Counted from the first letter of the stretch, positions 1-8,416 are shown. The stretch: 64,000 nt of DNA from Paenibacillus hamazuiensis (GCF_023276405.1 NZ_JALRMO010000001.1:2976001-3040000), one strand, 5' to 3'. Numbers and translations are program-made. Notes: generated by a model from the sequence alone, not told the origin.

Positions 1-696
1 CATGCGCTCGCCGAGGTGTTTGCCGGATTTGCTGAAAATGACCGTCCCGTCCCGGTTGACGATCATCATTTCCCCTTCCTTCAAGGTGCTCGCTTCCCAT
101 AAAATATGCTCGATGGCGTCCGTTTTCACAGTCAGCACAAGCGTCCCGATATCCTCCAGCGAATTGTAGTCCTTGACCGTTCGCACGTGGGTTAGCTGCT
201 GGCCCGGCATCGCCGCATTTTCGAACGGACCGAGCCATAGCGGCCGGCCTTTCAAAGCGATCATTCGCGGAAACCACGGCTCCTGCTTGAGCCTGCTCAG
301 CGATACGGAGGGCACGGGGCCGGTGGAATGCACCAGGTCGTTTTGATCGTACAGCGAAAGCGATATGATTTTCGGATGGGAGAGCAGCAAATTGTTCAGC
401 TCCGTCGCGAGCTGCCGGCCTGCCGGTCCTTCCCCGAACCGGAAATCCGCGGCATGCTTCAATTTCAAAAACTGCTGCACGACCGGCTGAGTAATGCTCA
501 GATCGGATACGCCGTTCATTTCGCCCAAGGCGTATTGCATTTTGCGGTCCGTTTCCAGCAAGCTGCTTGCATAGAAATGTTCGGTCTGCTCGCCGATCGC
601 CCCCGTAAACAGCCGGAACGTCACGACGCCCATCAGCAGAACGGGGACAAACACGAGCAGGATCACACCAAGCATAATTTTATGGCGCAGCGACAT
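1..696 (-). CDS. Sensor histidine kinase, N-terminal part (YesM-like), cut by window edge
   Basis: The reading frame is open for 232 codons from ATG at 696 to the window edge; the kinase core lies outside, so the call is inferred. The start is preceded by GGAGG. Residues 1-30 hold a positively charged start and one strong membrane segment, followed by an extracellular region of about 200 residues with a late 'VNRDGTVIFS' stretch typical of Cache-type sensor domains. It follows, on the same strand, a complete sugar ABC transporter operon and a terminator. This is the usual Paenibacillus layout of a membrane sensor kinase and response regulator beside a carbohydrate importer. It could equally be an AraC regulator with an extracellular sensor; the C-terminus is needed to tell. 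Confidence 0.6.
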   Translation of the reverse strand, partial: MSLRHKIMLGVILLVFVPVLLMGVVTFRLFTGAIGEQTEHFYASSLLETDRKMQYALGEMNGVSDLSITQPVVQQFLKLKHAADFRFGEGPAGRQLATELNNLLLSHPKIISLSLYDQNDLVHSTGPVPSVSLSRLKQEPWFPRMIALKGRPLWLGPFENAAMPGQQLTHVRTVKDYNSLEDIGTLVLTVKTDAIEHILWEASTLKEGEMMIVNRDGTVIFSKSGKHLGERM

Positions 697-723
697 GGTT
701 GGCCTCCGGCGGAAAAGTAACGC

Positions 724-754
724 TAAAAAGACGGGGGATGCCTGCGGCTCCCCC
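724..754 (-). terminator. Terminator of the sugar ABC operon
   Basis: Read on the minus strand, a GGGGGA/TCCCCC stem closes a 10-base loop and is followed by GTCTTTTT. It lies just after the permease gene ending at 844 and before the sensor gene at 696. Confidence 0.7.
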
Positions 755-843
755 TTTCTCCTTTGCTCCCTTTCCAAAACATTATTCTACTTTTAAAATT
801 CTCACCCCGGACAATTTTTTCCTGCTTACCCATGGGTCAGGCG

Positions 844-1686
844 TCAACTTTTGACGGCTCCCGACGTAAGTCCGGAGATGAACCAGCGGCTAAACAGTGC
901 AAAGACAACGAGCAGCGGCAGCGTAGCGAAAAAAGTCGCGGCCATGATCATGCCGTAATCGATCGAATCGTTGCGGGAAAACAGCTGCTGCAGCGCGATT
1001 TGAATCGTGAAGTTTTCGTTGTTTTTCAGCACGACGAGCGGCCAAAAAAAGTCGTTCCACGTGTTCAAAAACGTGAAGATGCCGAGCGTGGCGAGGGCCG
1101 GCACAATAATCGGCAGCACGATCCGCACGAACGTGTAGAAATAACCGCAGCCGTCGATCCGGCTCGCCTCGATCAGCTCCTGATGGATGCTCGCCCCGAT
1201 ATACTGCCGCATCCAGAAAATGCCGAACGCCGACACCATCCCCGGCACGATGATCGCCTTATACGAGTCGATCCACGACAGCTTGCTCATCAAAATGTAG
1301 TTGGGCAGCACGCTGAGCTGCTGCGGAACGAGCAGCGTACCGAGCACAAGCAGGAAAAGCCATTTTTTTCCCGGAAAATCGAATTTGGCGAACGCGTAGC
1401 CGGCCAGCGAACAAAAAAACAGCACCGACGCCGTCGTCGAAGCGGAAACGACCGCCGAGTTCCACAGCGCCCGGAAAAAGATGATCCGCTCCAGCGCATG
1501 CGACATATTCGCGATCAGCTCAGGGCCCGGCAGAATCGCCGGCGGCATTTCGTAAACGGCATCCCTCGTCCGCGTCGCGATGACCAGCATCCAATAAAAC
1601 GGATATGCCGACAAAGCGGCTCCCGCAATCAGCACGACATAAATCAGCGTGCGGGCAAGGAAGCCGTGTTTTTCCCCTACAGGCAT
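844..1686 (-). CDS. Sugar ABC transporter permease, MalG type
   Basis: Inner-membrane permease of a carbohydrate importer. About six hydrophobic segments are visible, with the EAA loop that contacts the ATPase near the middle ('EASRIDGCGYFYTFVRIVLP'), as expected for the MalG/UgpE family. The length of 280 residues is normal. The ATG at 1686 is chosen over an upstream ATG at 1719: it has GGGAGGAG at good spacing and overlaps the stop of the preceding permease as TAATG, so the two are probably translationally coupled. The ATPase is not encoded here; such importers commonly share an MsmX-type ATPase elsewhere in the genome. The substrate cannot be read from sequence. Confidence 0.9.
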   Translation of the reverse strand: MPVGEKHGFLARTLIYVVLIAGAALSAYPFYWMLVIATRTRDAVYEMPPAILPGPELIANMSHALERIIFFRALWNSAVVSASTTASVLFFCSLAGYAFAKFDFPGKKWLFLLVLGTLLVPQQLSVLPNYILMSKLSWIDSYKAIIVPGMVSAFGIFWMRQYIGASIHQELIEASRIDGCGYFYTFVRIVLPIIVPALATLGIFTFLNTWNDFFWPLVVLKNNENFTIQIALQQLFSRNDSIDYGMIMAATFFATLPLLVVFALFSRWFISGLTSGAVKS

Positions 1687-2627
1687 TACGCTTCTCCTCC
1701 CATCCGGCGCGACACCCACGTATTCAGCAGCGAGAACATGATCGTAAAGACGAACAAGATGACCGCCGTAGCGGCCGCCGTGCCGAAGAACGAGTTTTTG
1801 AACGCCTCCGAATACAAATAGATGACCATTGTGACGCCTTCCTCACGGGTCGAGCCTGTGCCGCCCTGGCTCAGGAACACGTACGGCTCGGTGAACAGCT
1901 GCATGCTGCCGATCGTCGAGATGAGCGTCGTAAACAAAATAAACGGCTTCAGCAAAGGCACCGTAATGTGCAGGAACAGCTGGCGGCGGTTCGCCCCGTC
2001 GATGCGCGCCGCTTCGTACAAGTCCCCCGGAATGCTTTGCAGTCCGGCCAAAAAGATGATCGCGTTGTACCCGGTCCAGCGCCAAATGACCATGATCGCT
2101 ACGGCGATTTTGACCGGCCAGTATTGAACCGTCCACGCGTAGGGACCGAGTCCGACGAGCGAAACGACGTAGTTGGCAATGCCTTTATTCGCAAATATTC
2201 CGCTGAAAATAATCGTCACGGCGACAATCGAGGTGATGTTCGGCAAAAAGTACACCGCCCTCAGAAACTTCGTCCCGCGGATAAATGCGGAATTTAACGC
2301 CACTGCGAGAATAAGCGCCAGAATCAGCTGCGGGATCGTGCCCATGCCGCCCATCAAAAACGTGTTGAAAAACGACGTCCAGAAGGTCGGATCGGTCAGC
2401 ACGAGCTCGAAGTTTTTCAGGCCGACGAACTTCATGTCGCCGAGCCCGTTCCATTTGTACATCGACAAATAAAACGTAAAAAAGATCGGATACACCCCGA
2501 ACACCGCAAACAGGATGAAAAACGGGGATATGAACAAATAAGCGGCAATCCGGCTTCTTCGCCGCTCGGTGAGCCAGGGACGTGCCGGAACTGCTGCGGG
2601 TGATGCGGAAACGCCTGCATTCATCAT
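1686..2627 (-). CDS. Sugar ABC transporter permease, MalF type
   Basis: The partner permease of the gene at 844-1686. It has a basic N-terminus (RRRSR) and then about six membrane segments. The EAA loop is clear ('EAARIDGANRRQLFLHITVP'). The 313-residue length and the lack of the long MalF periplasmic loop fit the Gram-positive UgpA/LacF-like group. The first of two adjacent ATG codons is taken; GGAGGT lies just upstream. It follows the binding-protein gene, separated by a stem-loop with a T-tract that probably lowers permease expression relative to the lipoprotein. A half copy of the window's dispersed palindrome sits immediately upstream of the SD. Confidence 0.9.
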   Translation of the reverse strand: MMNAGVSASPAAVPARPWLTERRRSRIAAYLFISPFFILFAVFGVYPIFFTFYLSMYKWNGLGDMKFVGLKNFELVLTDPTFWTSFFNTFLMGGMGTIPQLILALILAVALNSAFIRGTKFLRAVYFLPNITSIVAVTIIFSGIFANKGIANYVVSLVGLGPYAWTVQYWPVKIAVAIMVIWRWTGYNAIIFLAGLQSIPGDLYEAARIDGANRRQLFLHITVPLLKPFILFTTLISTIGSMQLFTEPYVFLSQGGTGSTREEGVTMVIYLYSEAFKNSFFGTAAATAVILFVFTIMFSLLNTWVSRRMGGEA

Positions 2628-2640
2628 TTTCTACCTCCAA

Positions 2641-2670
2641 ACAAGGTCCCCCGAAAGTGACTGACCCTTG
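2641..2670. repeat. Half copy of a dispersed palindromic element
   Basis: TCCCCCGAAAGTGA plus weaker flanking similarity match the left arm of the elements at 4246-4304 and 48645-48703. The right arm is missing. It ends a few bases before the SD of the MalF-type permease on the minus strand. Confidence 0.5.
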
Positions 2671-2685
2671 ATTTTCTATGTCATG

Positions 2686-2746
2686 AAAAAGGCTCCGAAA
2701 ACGGCGGCAGGCTCACAGCCTTTGCCCGTGAACCTGCGCCTCTTCG
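2686..2746 (-). terminator. Intercistronic stem-loop after the binding-protein gene
   Basis: Minus-strand stem GGCGCAGG/CCTGCCGCC, extended by CCGAA/TTCGG and followed by CCTTTTTC. It lies between the solute-binding protein and its permeases, where a partial terminator or mRNA-stabilising hairpin is common. Confidence 0.6.
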
Positions 2747-2756
2747 GAATCGCCCG

Positions 2757-4103
2757 TCAGCTGCGTTTATTCAGCTCTTTGATTTTCTTGATCGCGTTGT
2801 CCCATTCGGCCTGCGGATCGGCTCCTTTTAGCTGGACGTTGCGCAGGCTTTCCTTGACAATCGCGTCCGTCGCATCGTGCAGCTTGCCGTAGCGGATCGG
2901 CTTCACGCTTTTCGTCGCTTTGGCGAATTCGACGGAGATCGCCTGGTCGGCGAAGAACTGATCCTTCAGCTCCTTGAACTTCGGATCGTCGTACACGGCC
3001 GGAATCGACGGCATCAGCCCGTTGGAGACGTACGATTTCAGCTGGCTTTCCTTGCCGACGAGCCAAGAGATGAACTCATACGCTTCCTTGGCGTTTTTCG
3101 ACTCCTTCGGAATCGTCAGGAACGAACCGCCCCAGTTCCCCGCGCCTTCCGGCATTTGCGTGATCATCCATTTTCCGGAGGTGTCCTTCGCGTTGCCCTT
3201 GATGACGCCGTTCATCCAGGCCGGAGCCAGCATGACCGCGAAGCCGCCGTCGTTCGTATCTTTCGCCCACTCCGGCGTCCACAGCTGGTTTTTGCCGACC
3301 CAGCCTTCCTTGATGCCTTTTACGGTGAAATCGTACGCCTTTTTCACCTGCGCATTTTTATCGCCGATGAATTCGTCCTTGTCGTTGTAATAAATTTCGT
3401 TGCCCTGATCGCGGACGCCGTTAAACACCAAATCCGGCATATCGACGAAAGGTTTTCCCGTCTTCTCCTTGTACTTGTTCGCCGTTTCCGCAAACTTGGC
3501 CCAGGTGGCGATTTCTTTGCCGAAATCGTCCGGCTTGCTCGGCAGACCCGCTTTTTCGATCAGATCGGTGCGGTAGTAGACGACGGTAGGCCCCACATCG
3601 GTCGGCAGCCCGAGCTGGAACTTCCCGTCCGGGGACGAAGCCTGCTTCCATTTCCAATCCAGGTAGTTGCCCTTGATTTTATCGGCCCCAAGTTCGTTCA
3701 GATTGTTGAACTTGTCCTTCGCTTCGAGAAACTTTTCCAGGAAGGCGATCTCGAGCATGAAAATATCCGGAGCGCCCTTTCCTGCGGTCAAAGCGGTCAT
3801 CATGTTGTTATGATGGGCGGTTTGGTCCGCCGTATTTTGGATTTTGATCGTCACGTTCGGCTTCACGGTTTTGTACTCTTCAGCCAGCTTTTCGTAACCG
3901 TTTGTGCCGAGCGACCAGAAAACCAGCTCCACCGGCTTATCCGTTGGCTTATCCGCCGGTTTATCCGTAGTCGTTCCCGGCTTTGCGTCTCCCCCGTTTT
4001 TCGCAGGAGCGGAAGCCGGCGCTCCTCCGCCGCTGCACGCGGTGACCGATGCGGCAAGCAGCAGTGCCGCCCCTGCGGCTCCCCATTTTTTGAACAGACT
4101 CAT
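2757..4103 (-). CDS. Sugar ABC transporter solute-binding lipoprotein
   Basis: Extracellular lipid-anchored receptor for the importer encoded downstream. The ATG at 4103 is chosen because it gives a proper signal (MSLFKKW, hydrophobic core, lipobox ASVTAC with Cys20) and has AAAGGGGA upstream; a longer open frame to 4244 adds residues that do not look like a signal. After the lipid Cys there is a Gly/Ala/Pro/Lys-rich linker, with 'DKPADKPTDKP' repeats at about residues 40-52. The bulk is a family-1 (MalE-like) binding fold, including 'KDTSGKWMITQMPEG'. At 448 residues it is full length. It heads the three-gene operon; sensing by the neighbouring membrane sensor is likely but not shown. Confidence 0.92.
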   Translation of the reverse strand: MSLFKKWGAAGAALLLAASVTACSGGGAPASAPAKNGGDAKPGTTTDKPADKPTDKPVELVFWSLGTNGYEKLAEEYKTVKPNVTIKIQNTADQTAHHNNMMTALTAGKGAPDIFMLEIAFLEKFLEAKDKFNNLNELGADKIKGNYLDWKWKQASSPDGKFQLGLPTDVGPTVVYYRTDLIEKAGLPSKPDDFGKEIATWAKFAETANKYKEKTGKPFVDMPDLVFNGVRDQGNEIYYNDKDEFIGDKNAQVKKAYDFTVKGIKEGWVGKNQLWTPEWAKDTNDGGFAVMLAPAWMNGVIKGNAKDTSGKWMITQMPEGAGNWGGSFLTIPKESKNAKEAYEFISWLVGKESQLKSYVSNGLMPSIPAVYDDPKFKELKDQFFADQAISVEFAKATKSVKPIRYGKLHDATDAIVKESLRNVQLKGADPQAEWDNAIKKIKELNKRS

Positions 4104-4245
4104 CTTTCGTTCCCCTTTCGGCTCATCGATTTCTTTGCAATTTCCTTGCATTTCCATCGTACAAAAAGGGAGCGCCTCTGCCGAGGAGGCAATCTTTCGA
4201 TCTAAGGTTGAAATTTTGACGGTCCCGGCCGCCGAACGGAACAAA

Positions 4246-4304
4246 TCCCCCGAAAGTGAAGTGAACCTTTGCGGCCTATTCCTGCTACTTTTGGGGGAGC
4301 CTCC
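4246..4304. repeat. Dispersed palindromic element, copy A
   Basis: A 59-base element whose ends TCCCCCGAAAGT and ACTTTTGGGGGA can pair over 12 positions, allowing one G-T pair, around a loop of roughly 30 bases. It shares outer arms and total length with the copy at 48645-48703, while the loops differ. It lies between the FtsH-like gene's terminator and the binding-protein gene. Confidence 0.75.
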
Positions 4305-4340
4305 AAAAAAAGAGCCTGCCTCATCTTCGAGGCAAGCTCC
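4305..4340 (-). terminator. Terminator of the FtsH-like protease gene
   Basis: Minus-strand hairpin GAGCTTGCCTC/GAGGCAGGCTC with a 6-base loop, followed directly by seven T residues. Confidence 0.85.
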
Positions 4341-4358
4341 ACAACGTATGCTAGTATG

Positions 4359-6098
4359 TTATTCGTTATTCTCGTTATCTTCCGGATCGTCCGCCTCGCT
4401 CCGGGCGGGTTCTTCCTGAGTCGGGGCCGCTTGGGCCAGCGAATCGAATGCGATGCTTTTCACCGCGGGGGGCTCCGGACGGGTTTGCCCATATAAACGA
4501 ACGTGAATCTGTTCGATTTCCTCGCCCGTCAGTTCTTCCCTCAGCAGCAGCTCTTCCGCAATCGCATGGACAAAATCGGCGTGCTCTTTGACCAGCTTCT
4601 TCACCTGGGCCATTTGATCCTTCAGCAGCTCGTTGATCTTCGGCCGCAGCGCCTTGAGCGCATCGGCACGCGAGCCGAGGGCCAGCCAGCTGAACAGCTC
4701 GTCGCCCATACCGACCATGCCTAGATAAGTACCCGCAAGTTGGGTAGCCTGCTGCAGGTCGGAGGTGACGCCGTTCAGCTTTTTGCCGAGGAATTCCTCC
4801 TCAACCGCCCTGGCTGCCAAACAAACCTGAATTTCCGCCAAAATCTCGCTGTCGGTCCAGTTGTAGCGCTCCTGCGTCGGCTTCGTCACCGCAAGCCCTA
4901 ATGCGTCTCCCCGTCGGATGATCGTCACCTTCCACACGCGCGCATGCGGCTTCAGGAAATATTGGGCTACCGCGTGACCTGCTTCGTGATAAGCGACATT
5001 GCGCTTCTCATCGTCGCTCATCGAGCGGTGCGGCTGCTTCAGCCCCCACTCGTACGTTTCCATCGCCGCCCGGAAGTCTTCGTATCCGGCCTCCAATGCG
5101 CCGCGCTGGTGGGCGATGACAACCGATTCGTTGACGATATGTTTGATTTGCGCCGGGCTGTAGCCGATCGTATCGAGCGATGCCCGCTCCGGCGTAAGCG
5201 TTGCATCCCGCTTAATTTTCTGCAAGTAATATTGGAAGATGTCCACGCGCCCATCGTAGTCGGGTACATCCACCCAAAGCTGCCGATCAAACCGGCCCGG
5301 CCGAAGCAGCGCCGGATCGAGAACACTGGGCAGGTTCGTCGCCGCCACCGTAAGCACCGCTGGACGCTCCGCCTTCTTGCGGCGCAGACCGAGCGAACGG
5401 AGCAGCTTGGCGATCCGCGAGTTGTCGAGGTTCGGCGGATCCATCTGCAGCAGCAGCTCATTGAGCAGGCCTGCGCCGCCCATGCCGAGCATCCCGCCCA
5501 TGCCGCCGGACTGCCGCTGCATGCCGATCGCGTCGATCTCGTCGATGAAAATAATGCAAGCCCCGTATACTTTGGCGAGTTTGCGGGCTTTTTTGTATAA
5601 ACTCATCACCTTCAGGTTGCCGACGCCGAAAAACATGTTCTGGAAGCTGGGCGCGGAGGCGTAAGCGAAAGGCACCTTCGCTTCGTTAGCGATCACCTGG
5701 GCCAGATAGGATTTGCCGGTTCCCGGCGGACCGCAGAGCAGGAAGCCGCGAATCGCTTCGCCGCCCATCTCCTTGAACTCCTTGACGCCGCTCAGCAGCG
5801 TCACAATCCGTTTGGCGTTTTCCACAATCTCGGGATTCCCCCGGTAATCGTCCCATGTCGCTCCGGTTTCGCCGGGCAATATCCAGTACGTGCGGCCCCG
5901 CGCCAAAAACCAGAACAGAGCGACGAACTGGATGATCATGAACAGCACGGCAAACAGCAGCTGAAACAGCAGGCCGGCGATCTCGAGAGCCACATACCAC
6001 GTTCTCGGTCCACCCTGCCATATCAGCACGCCTACACAGGCGAGGGCGGCGACCCAGAGGAGGAATCTTCGCCACTTGATCCAACGGTATCTCCTCAT
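4359..6098 (-). CDS. FtsH-like membrane AAA+ zinc metalloprotease
   Basis: Predicted ATP-driven membrane protease. Two hydrophobic segments lie in residues 10-70. An AAA module follows with Walker A GPPGTGKS, Walker B IIFIDEIDAIG and the second-region LDPALLRPGRFDR arginine finger. The peptidase domain has the zinc motif HEAGH and an FtsH-like C-terminus. An acidic tail (EEPARSEADDPEDNENNE) ends the protein. It differs from housekeeping FtsH: the extracytoplasmic loop is very short, and about 30 extra basic residues (IAKLLRSLGLRRKKAERP) sit between Walker B and the second region. ATG at 6098 has AAAGGAAG eight bases upstream; an in-frame GTG at 6107 is too close to that SD. Probably a paralogue rather than the essential FtsH. 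Confidence 0.88.
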   Translation of the reverse strand: MRRYRWIKWRRFLLWVAALACVGVLIWQGGPRTWYVALEIAGLLFQLLFAVLFMIIQFVALFWFLARGRTYWILPGETGATWDDYRGNPEIVENAKRIVTLLSGVKEFKEMGGEAIRGFLLCGPPGTGKSYLAQVIANEAKVPFAYASAPSFQNMFFGVGNLKVMSLYKKARKLAKVYGACIIFIDEIDAIGMQRQSGGMGGMLGMGGAGLLNELLLQMDPPNLDNSRIAKLLRSLGLRRKKAERPAVLTVAATNLPSVLDPALLRPGRFDRQLWVDVPDYDGRVDIFQYYLQKIKRDATLTPERASLDTIGYSPAQIKHIVNESVVIAHQRGALEAGYEDFRAAMETYEWGLKQPHRSMSDDEKRNVAYHEAGHAVAQYFLKPHARVWKVTIIRRGDALGLAVTKPTQERYNWTDSEILAEIQVCLAARAVEEEFLGKKLNGVTSDLQQATQLAGTYLGMVGMGDELFSWLALGSRADALKALRPKINELLKDQMAQVKKLVKEHADFVHAIAEELLLREELTGEEIEQIHVRLYGQTRPEPPAVKSIAFDSLAQAAPTQEEPARSEADDPEDNENNE

Positions 6099-6130
6099 TG
6101 GCCACACTTCCTTTACAAACAGTTTGGAAT

Positions 6131-6159
6131 ATTCTATTATGCAAAAACGAACCCGTCAA
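6131..6159 (-). promoter_or_regulatory. Candidate sigma-A promoter of the FtsH-like gene
   Basis: TTGACG, 17-base spacer, TAGAAT on the minus strand, ending about 33 bases before the chosen ATG at 6098. Confidence 0.6.
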
Positions 6160-6206
6160 TAAATTTTTATCGGCAAATTAGCAAAACTATTACAATTGTC
6201 TGTCCG

Positions 6207-6929
6207 CTACCTGTGCGCCTCGCCCCCCTCCGCAGCCAGCTTGCGTTCCAGCCATGGCAGGAGCGGCCTTAGCGTCTGCTCGAGGTTAGAGTTGCCCTCC
6301 TCATTGATGTAAGGCCGGTATCCGCGAAAATAGTCGGGATGGCCGCCGACCAGCGGAAAACCCGCGATCGCGTCCGGAGCGTGCGCATCCCGCTTCCACA
6401 GCGGAATTCCGCCTCTTCGGACCCAGCCTCCCCATCCGCCGAGGCGGACGATCGGATCTTTGCGTCCGCCGCCGTCCATCATGCCGTACAAGTACAGCAC
6501 CCGGTCCTTCATATCGTCGCGGATCGGACATTTCGGGCAGCCGATCTGGACGACGAGCGGCGGTGCATGTCCCGCCCGAATGAGCAGCGCGGCCAGCTGA
6601 ATGGCGGTAACCCCGCCCCCGCTGTGTCCGACCAGCAGCACGGTGCAGCCGTCCGCCGCCGCTTGCAGGACCGGCTCCCAAGCAGCCCGCGTGCCGAGTG
6701 AACTCCAGAACCGCTCATGGATGTCCGCCCAGTCCCAGACGATTTCCAGCACTTGGGCAGCGATCCGCCGCGTCCAATCTCCGTACGGATACAGCGAGGC
6801 CACCTTTACGGGGTAACCCCGGCTTCGCAGCCACAGTGACAGTTCCTCGCGGATCGGGTCCATAAACCCACGCTCCGTGCCGATGCCGGCGAGGGTAAAC
6901 AAAGCGACGGCCGCTTTCGTTTGTGGCAA
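6207..6929 (-). CDS. Alpha/beta-hydrolase fold protein
   Basis: Cytoplasmic alpha/beta hydrolase of unknown substrate. The nucleophile elbow GHSGGG is clear in the first half ('VLLVGHSGGGVTAIQL'), and 'GGHPDYF' near the C-terminus could supply the catalytic His. No signal peptide is evident. The frame extends to a TTG at 6956, but the TTG at 6929 has GGAGGGG at the right distance, so it is preferred and gives 240 residues. It stands alone between a LysE-type exporter and the FtsH-like gene, all on the minus strand. It resembles lipase/thioesterase-like hypothetical proteins; no biochemical role can be named. Confidence 0.72.
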   Translation of the reverse strand: MPQTKAAVALFTLAGIGTERGFMDPIREELSLWLRSRGYPVKVASLYPYGDWTRRIAAQVLEIVWDWADIHERFWSSLGTRAAWEPVLQAAADGCTVLLVGHSGGGVTAIQLAALLIRAGHAPPLVVQIGCPKCPIRDDMKDRVLYLYGMMDGGGRKDPIVRLGGWGGWVRRGGIPLWKRDAHAPDAIAGFPLVGGHPDYFRGYRPYINEEGNSNLEQTLRPLLPWLERKLAAEGGEAHR

Positions 6930-7004
6930 AATCCATTTCCCCTCCAACGGTTGCAACTTCCTAAGACTGGGATCGAAATCGGGCTTGTATCTTACGGCAT
7001 CCGC

Positions 7005-7637
7005 TTACTGCCGGCGTTCAAATGCCAGTCGCACGGCAAGACCGGTCAGCACGCCGCCCATGATCCAGCGCTGCACCCGCAGCCACGCCGGACGTTTGCC
7101 GAACCACAGGGCGACCCGGCTTGCCCCGAGCACGATCAACAGGTTGACCGTGAAGCTGACGGAAATTTGCACGAGGCCGAGCGCTGCGCTTTGCAGCAGC
7201 AAAGATCCCCGGGCAGGATCCTCGAATTGAGGCAGCAGCGACATGTACAGGATCGCGATTTTCGGATTCAGCAGATTGGTCATGAAGCCCATCAAAAACA
7301 GCTTCTTCGGCGGGTCCACGGTGAGGGCGCGGGGCTCAAACACTGAAGCGGCACCCGGCTTTACGGCATTCCAGGCCAAATAAAGCAAATAGGCGGCGCC
7401 TGCCAGCTTGACGGCTTCGAACACGTACGGCACCGCCGTAAACAGAACGGTCAGCCCGAACATCGTCGCGACGATGTAGACGATGAAGCCGAGCATGACG
7501 CCGAGCAAAGAAATGACTCCCGCCAGGCGCCCCTGCGCGATCGAGCGGGAAATCAGGTAAATCATGTTGGGGCCCGGAGTGCAAACCATGCCCAGCGATA
7601 CGACGGCAAACGCCAGCAGCGTACCTTGACTAACCAT
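7005..7637 (-). CDS. LysE/RhtB family amino acid exporter
   Basis: Integral membrane exporter of the LysE/RhtB superfamily, whose members expel amino acids or derivatives such as homoserine, threonine or lysine. The signature N-terminus is present: a first helix ending in 'CTPGPNMIYLISRSIAQGRLAGVISLLG', then five more hydrophobic segments including 'GFMTNLLNPKIAILYMSLLPQF'. At 210 residues it is a standard length. The ATG at 7637 has GAGGGGG upstream. It is divergent from msrA and shares that intergenic region. The substrate cannot be inferred. Confidence 0.88.
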   Translation of the reverse strand: MVSQGTLLAFAVVSLGMVCTPGPNMIYLISRSIAQGRLAGVISLLGVMLGFIVYIVATMFGLTVLFTAVPYVFEAVKLAGAAYLLYLAWNAVKPGAASVFEPRALTVDPPKKLFLMGFMTNLLNPKIAILYMSLLPQFEDPARGSLLLQSAALGLVQISVSFTVNLLIVLGASRVALWFGKRPAWLRVQRWIMGGVLTGLAVRLAFERRQ

Positions 7638-7729
7638 TACCGGATCCCCCTCACAAGAACGATACCGCGCATCTTATATCCGGCATGTTCTCTCCAAGTT
7701 TTTACCCAGTCTAAATGCCCCGCCGTTTT

Positions 7730-7759
7730 TTGTCAATTCCGAAAAAGTAGTGGTATGAT
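7730..7759 (+). promoter_or_regulatory. Candidate sigma-A promoter of msrA
   Basis: TTGTCA, 18-base spacer, TATGAT, then an AGGAGG SD before the ATG at 7781. Confidence 0.5.
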
Positions 7760-7780
7760 GGCCTTTAGGAGGCGATCGTC

Positions 7781-8416
7781 ATGAACAGCAGCAACGTCCG
7801 GACGGTGACACTGGGTATGGGGTGCTTTTGGAGCCCCGACGCTTTATTCGGCCATTTGCCCGGCGTCGTCAGAACGCGCGTCGGCTATGCCGGGGGAACG
7901 TCGGCGAATCCGACGTACCGGCAGCTCGGAGATCATTCCGAGACGGTCGAAATCGATTTTGACCCGCAAACGGTAACGCTGGGACATCTACTAAATGTGT
8001 TTTGGTCCCATCATAACCCGGCCAATATTAACGATTATAAAGGGCGGCAGTATAGATCTTTGGTTTTGTACCGCGACAAGCGGCAATTTGATGTCATCGT
8101 TCAGACGATGAAGAAGCTTGAAGAGCAGGGTGCGGGTAAACCCGACACCGAGGTATCGCCCTTCTCTGAATTTTATTTAGCCGAGGACAGACATCAGAAA
8201 TATTATTTGAAGCGGTATCCCGACGCTATCGCCAAACTCGGCGCCATCTATCCGTCCCATGAAGATTTGGTCAACTCCACCTTGGCCGCCCGGTTGAACG
8301 GCTTGGCGAAAGGGTACGCCAATATGGAACAAATCGTCCGGGAAATCCGTTCCTGGCCGCTCGAAGCGGACGAGCGCGACGGCATGATCCGTCTGATCCG
8401 GCAAATCAAATGGTAA
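7781..8416 (+). CDS. msrA: Peptide methionine (S)-S-oxide reductase MsrA
   Basis: Reduces the S-epimer of methionine sulfoxide in proteins. The catalytic Cys15 lies in GCFWS, with the usual 'GVVRTRVGYAGG' and 'DHSETVEIDFD' stretches following. It contains only this one cysteine, so it lacks the usual resolving cysteines and must be recycled directly by another thiol. Position 5 of the motif is Ser, where many members have Gly. After the MsrA core there is an unusual extension of about 50 residues ending 'DGMIRLIRQIKW'. The start has AGGAGG at ideal spacing. A stand-alone transcription unit with its own promoter; no MsrB is adjacent. Confidence 0.9.
   Translation: MNSSNVRTVTLGMGCFWSPDALFGHLPGVVRTRVGYAGGTSANPTYRQLGDHSETVEIDFDPQTVTLGHLLNVFWSHHNPANINDYKGRQYRSLVLYRDKRQFDVIVQTMKKLEEQGAGKPDTEVSPFSEFYLAEDRHQKYYLKRYPDAIAKLGAIYPSHEDLVNSTLAARLNGLAKGYANMEQIVREIRSWPLEADERDGMIRLIRQIKW

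Noticed and set aside
763-1821. Long plus-strand open frame of 352 codons over the permease genes
   Set aside because: It is the reverse-strand shadow of the two ABC permeases: Arg/His/Gln-rich, no SD, no recognisable domain.
4140-4200. Possible attenuator hairpin (GCCTC/GAGGC then CCCTTTTTG) in the binding-protein leader
   Set aside because: The stem is only five base pairs, the T tract is offset, and no convincing promoter was found upstream; too weak to list.
2877-4205. Plus-strand frame of 442 codons antisense to the binding-protein gene
   Set aside because: Antisense to a clear lipoprotein gene with coherent signal and family features; composition is typical of a GC-rich shadow.
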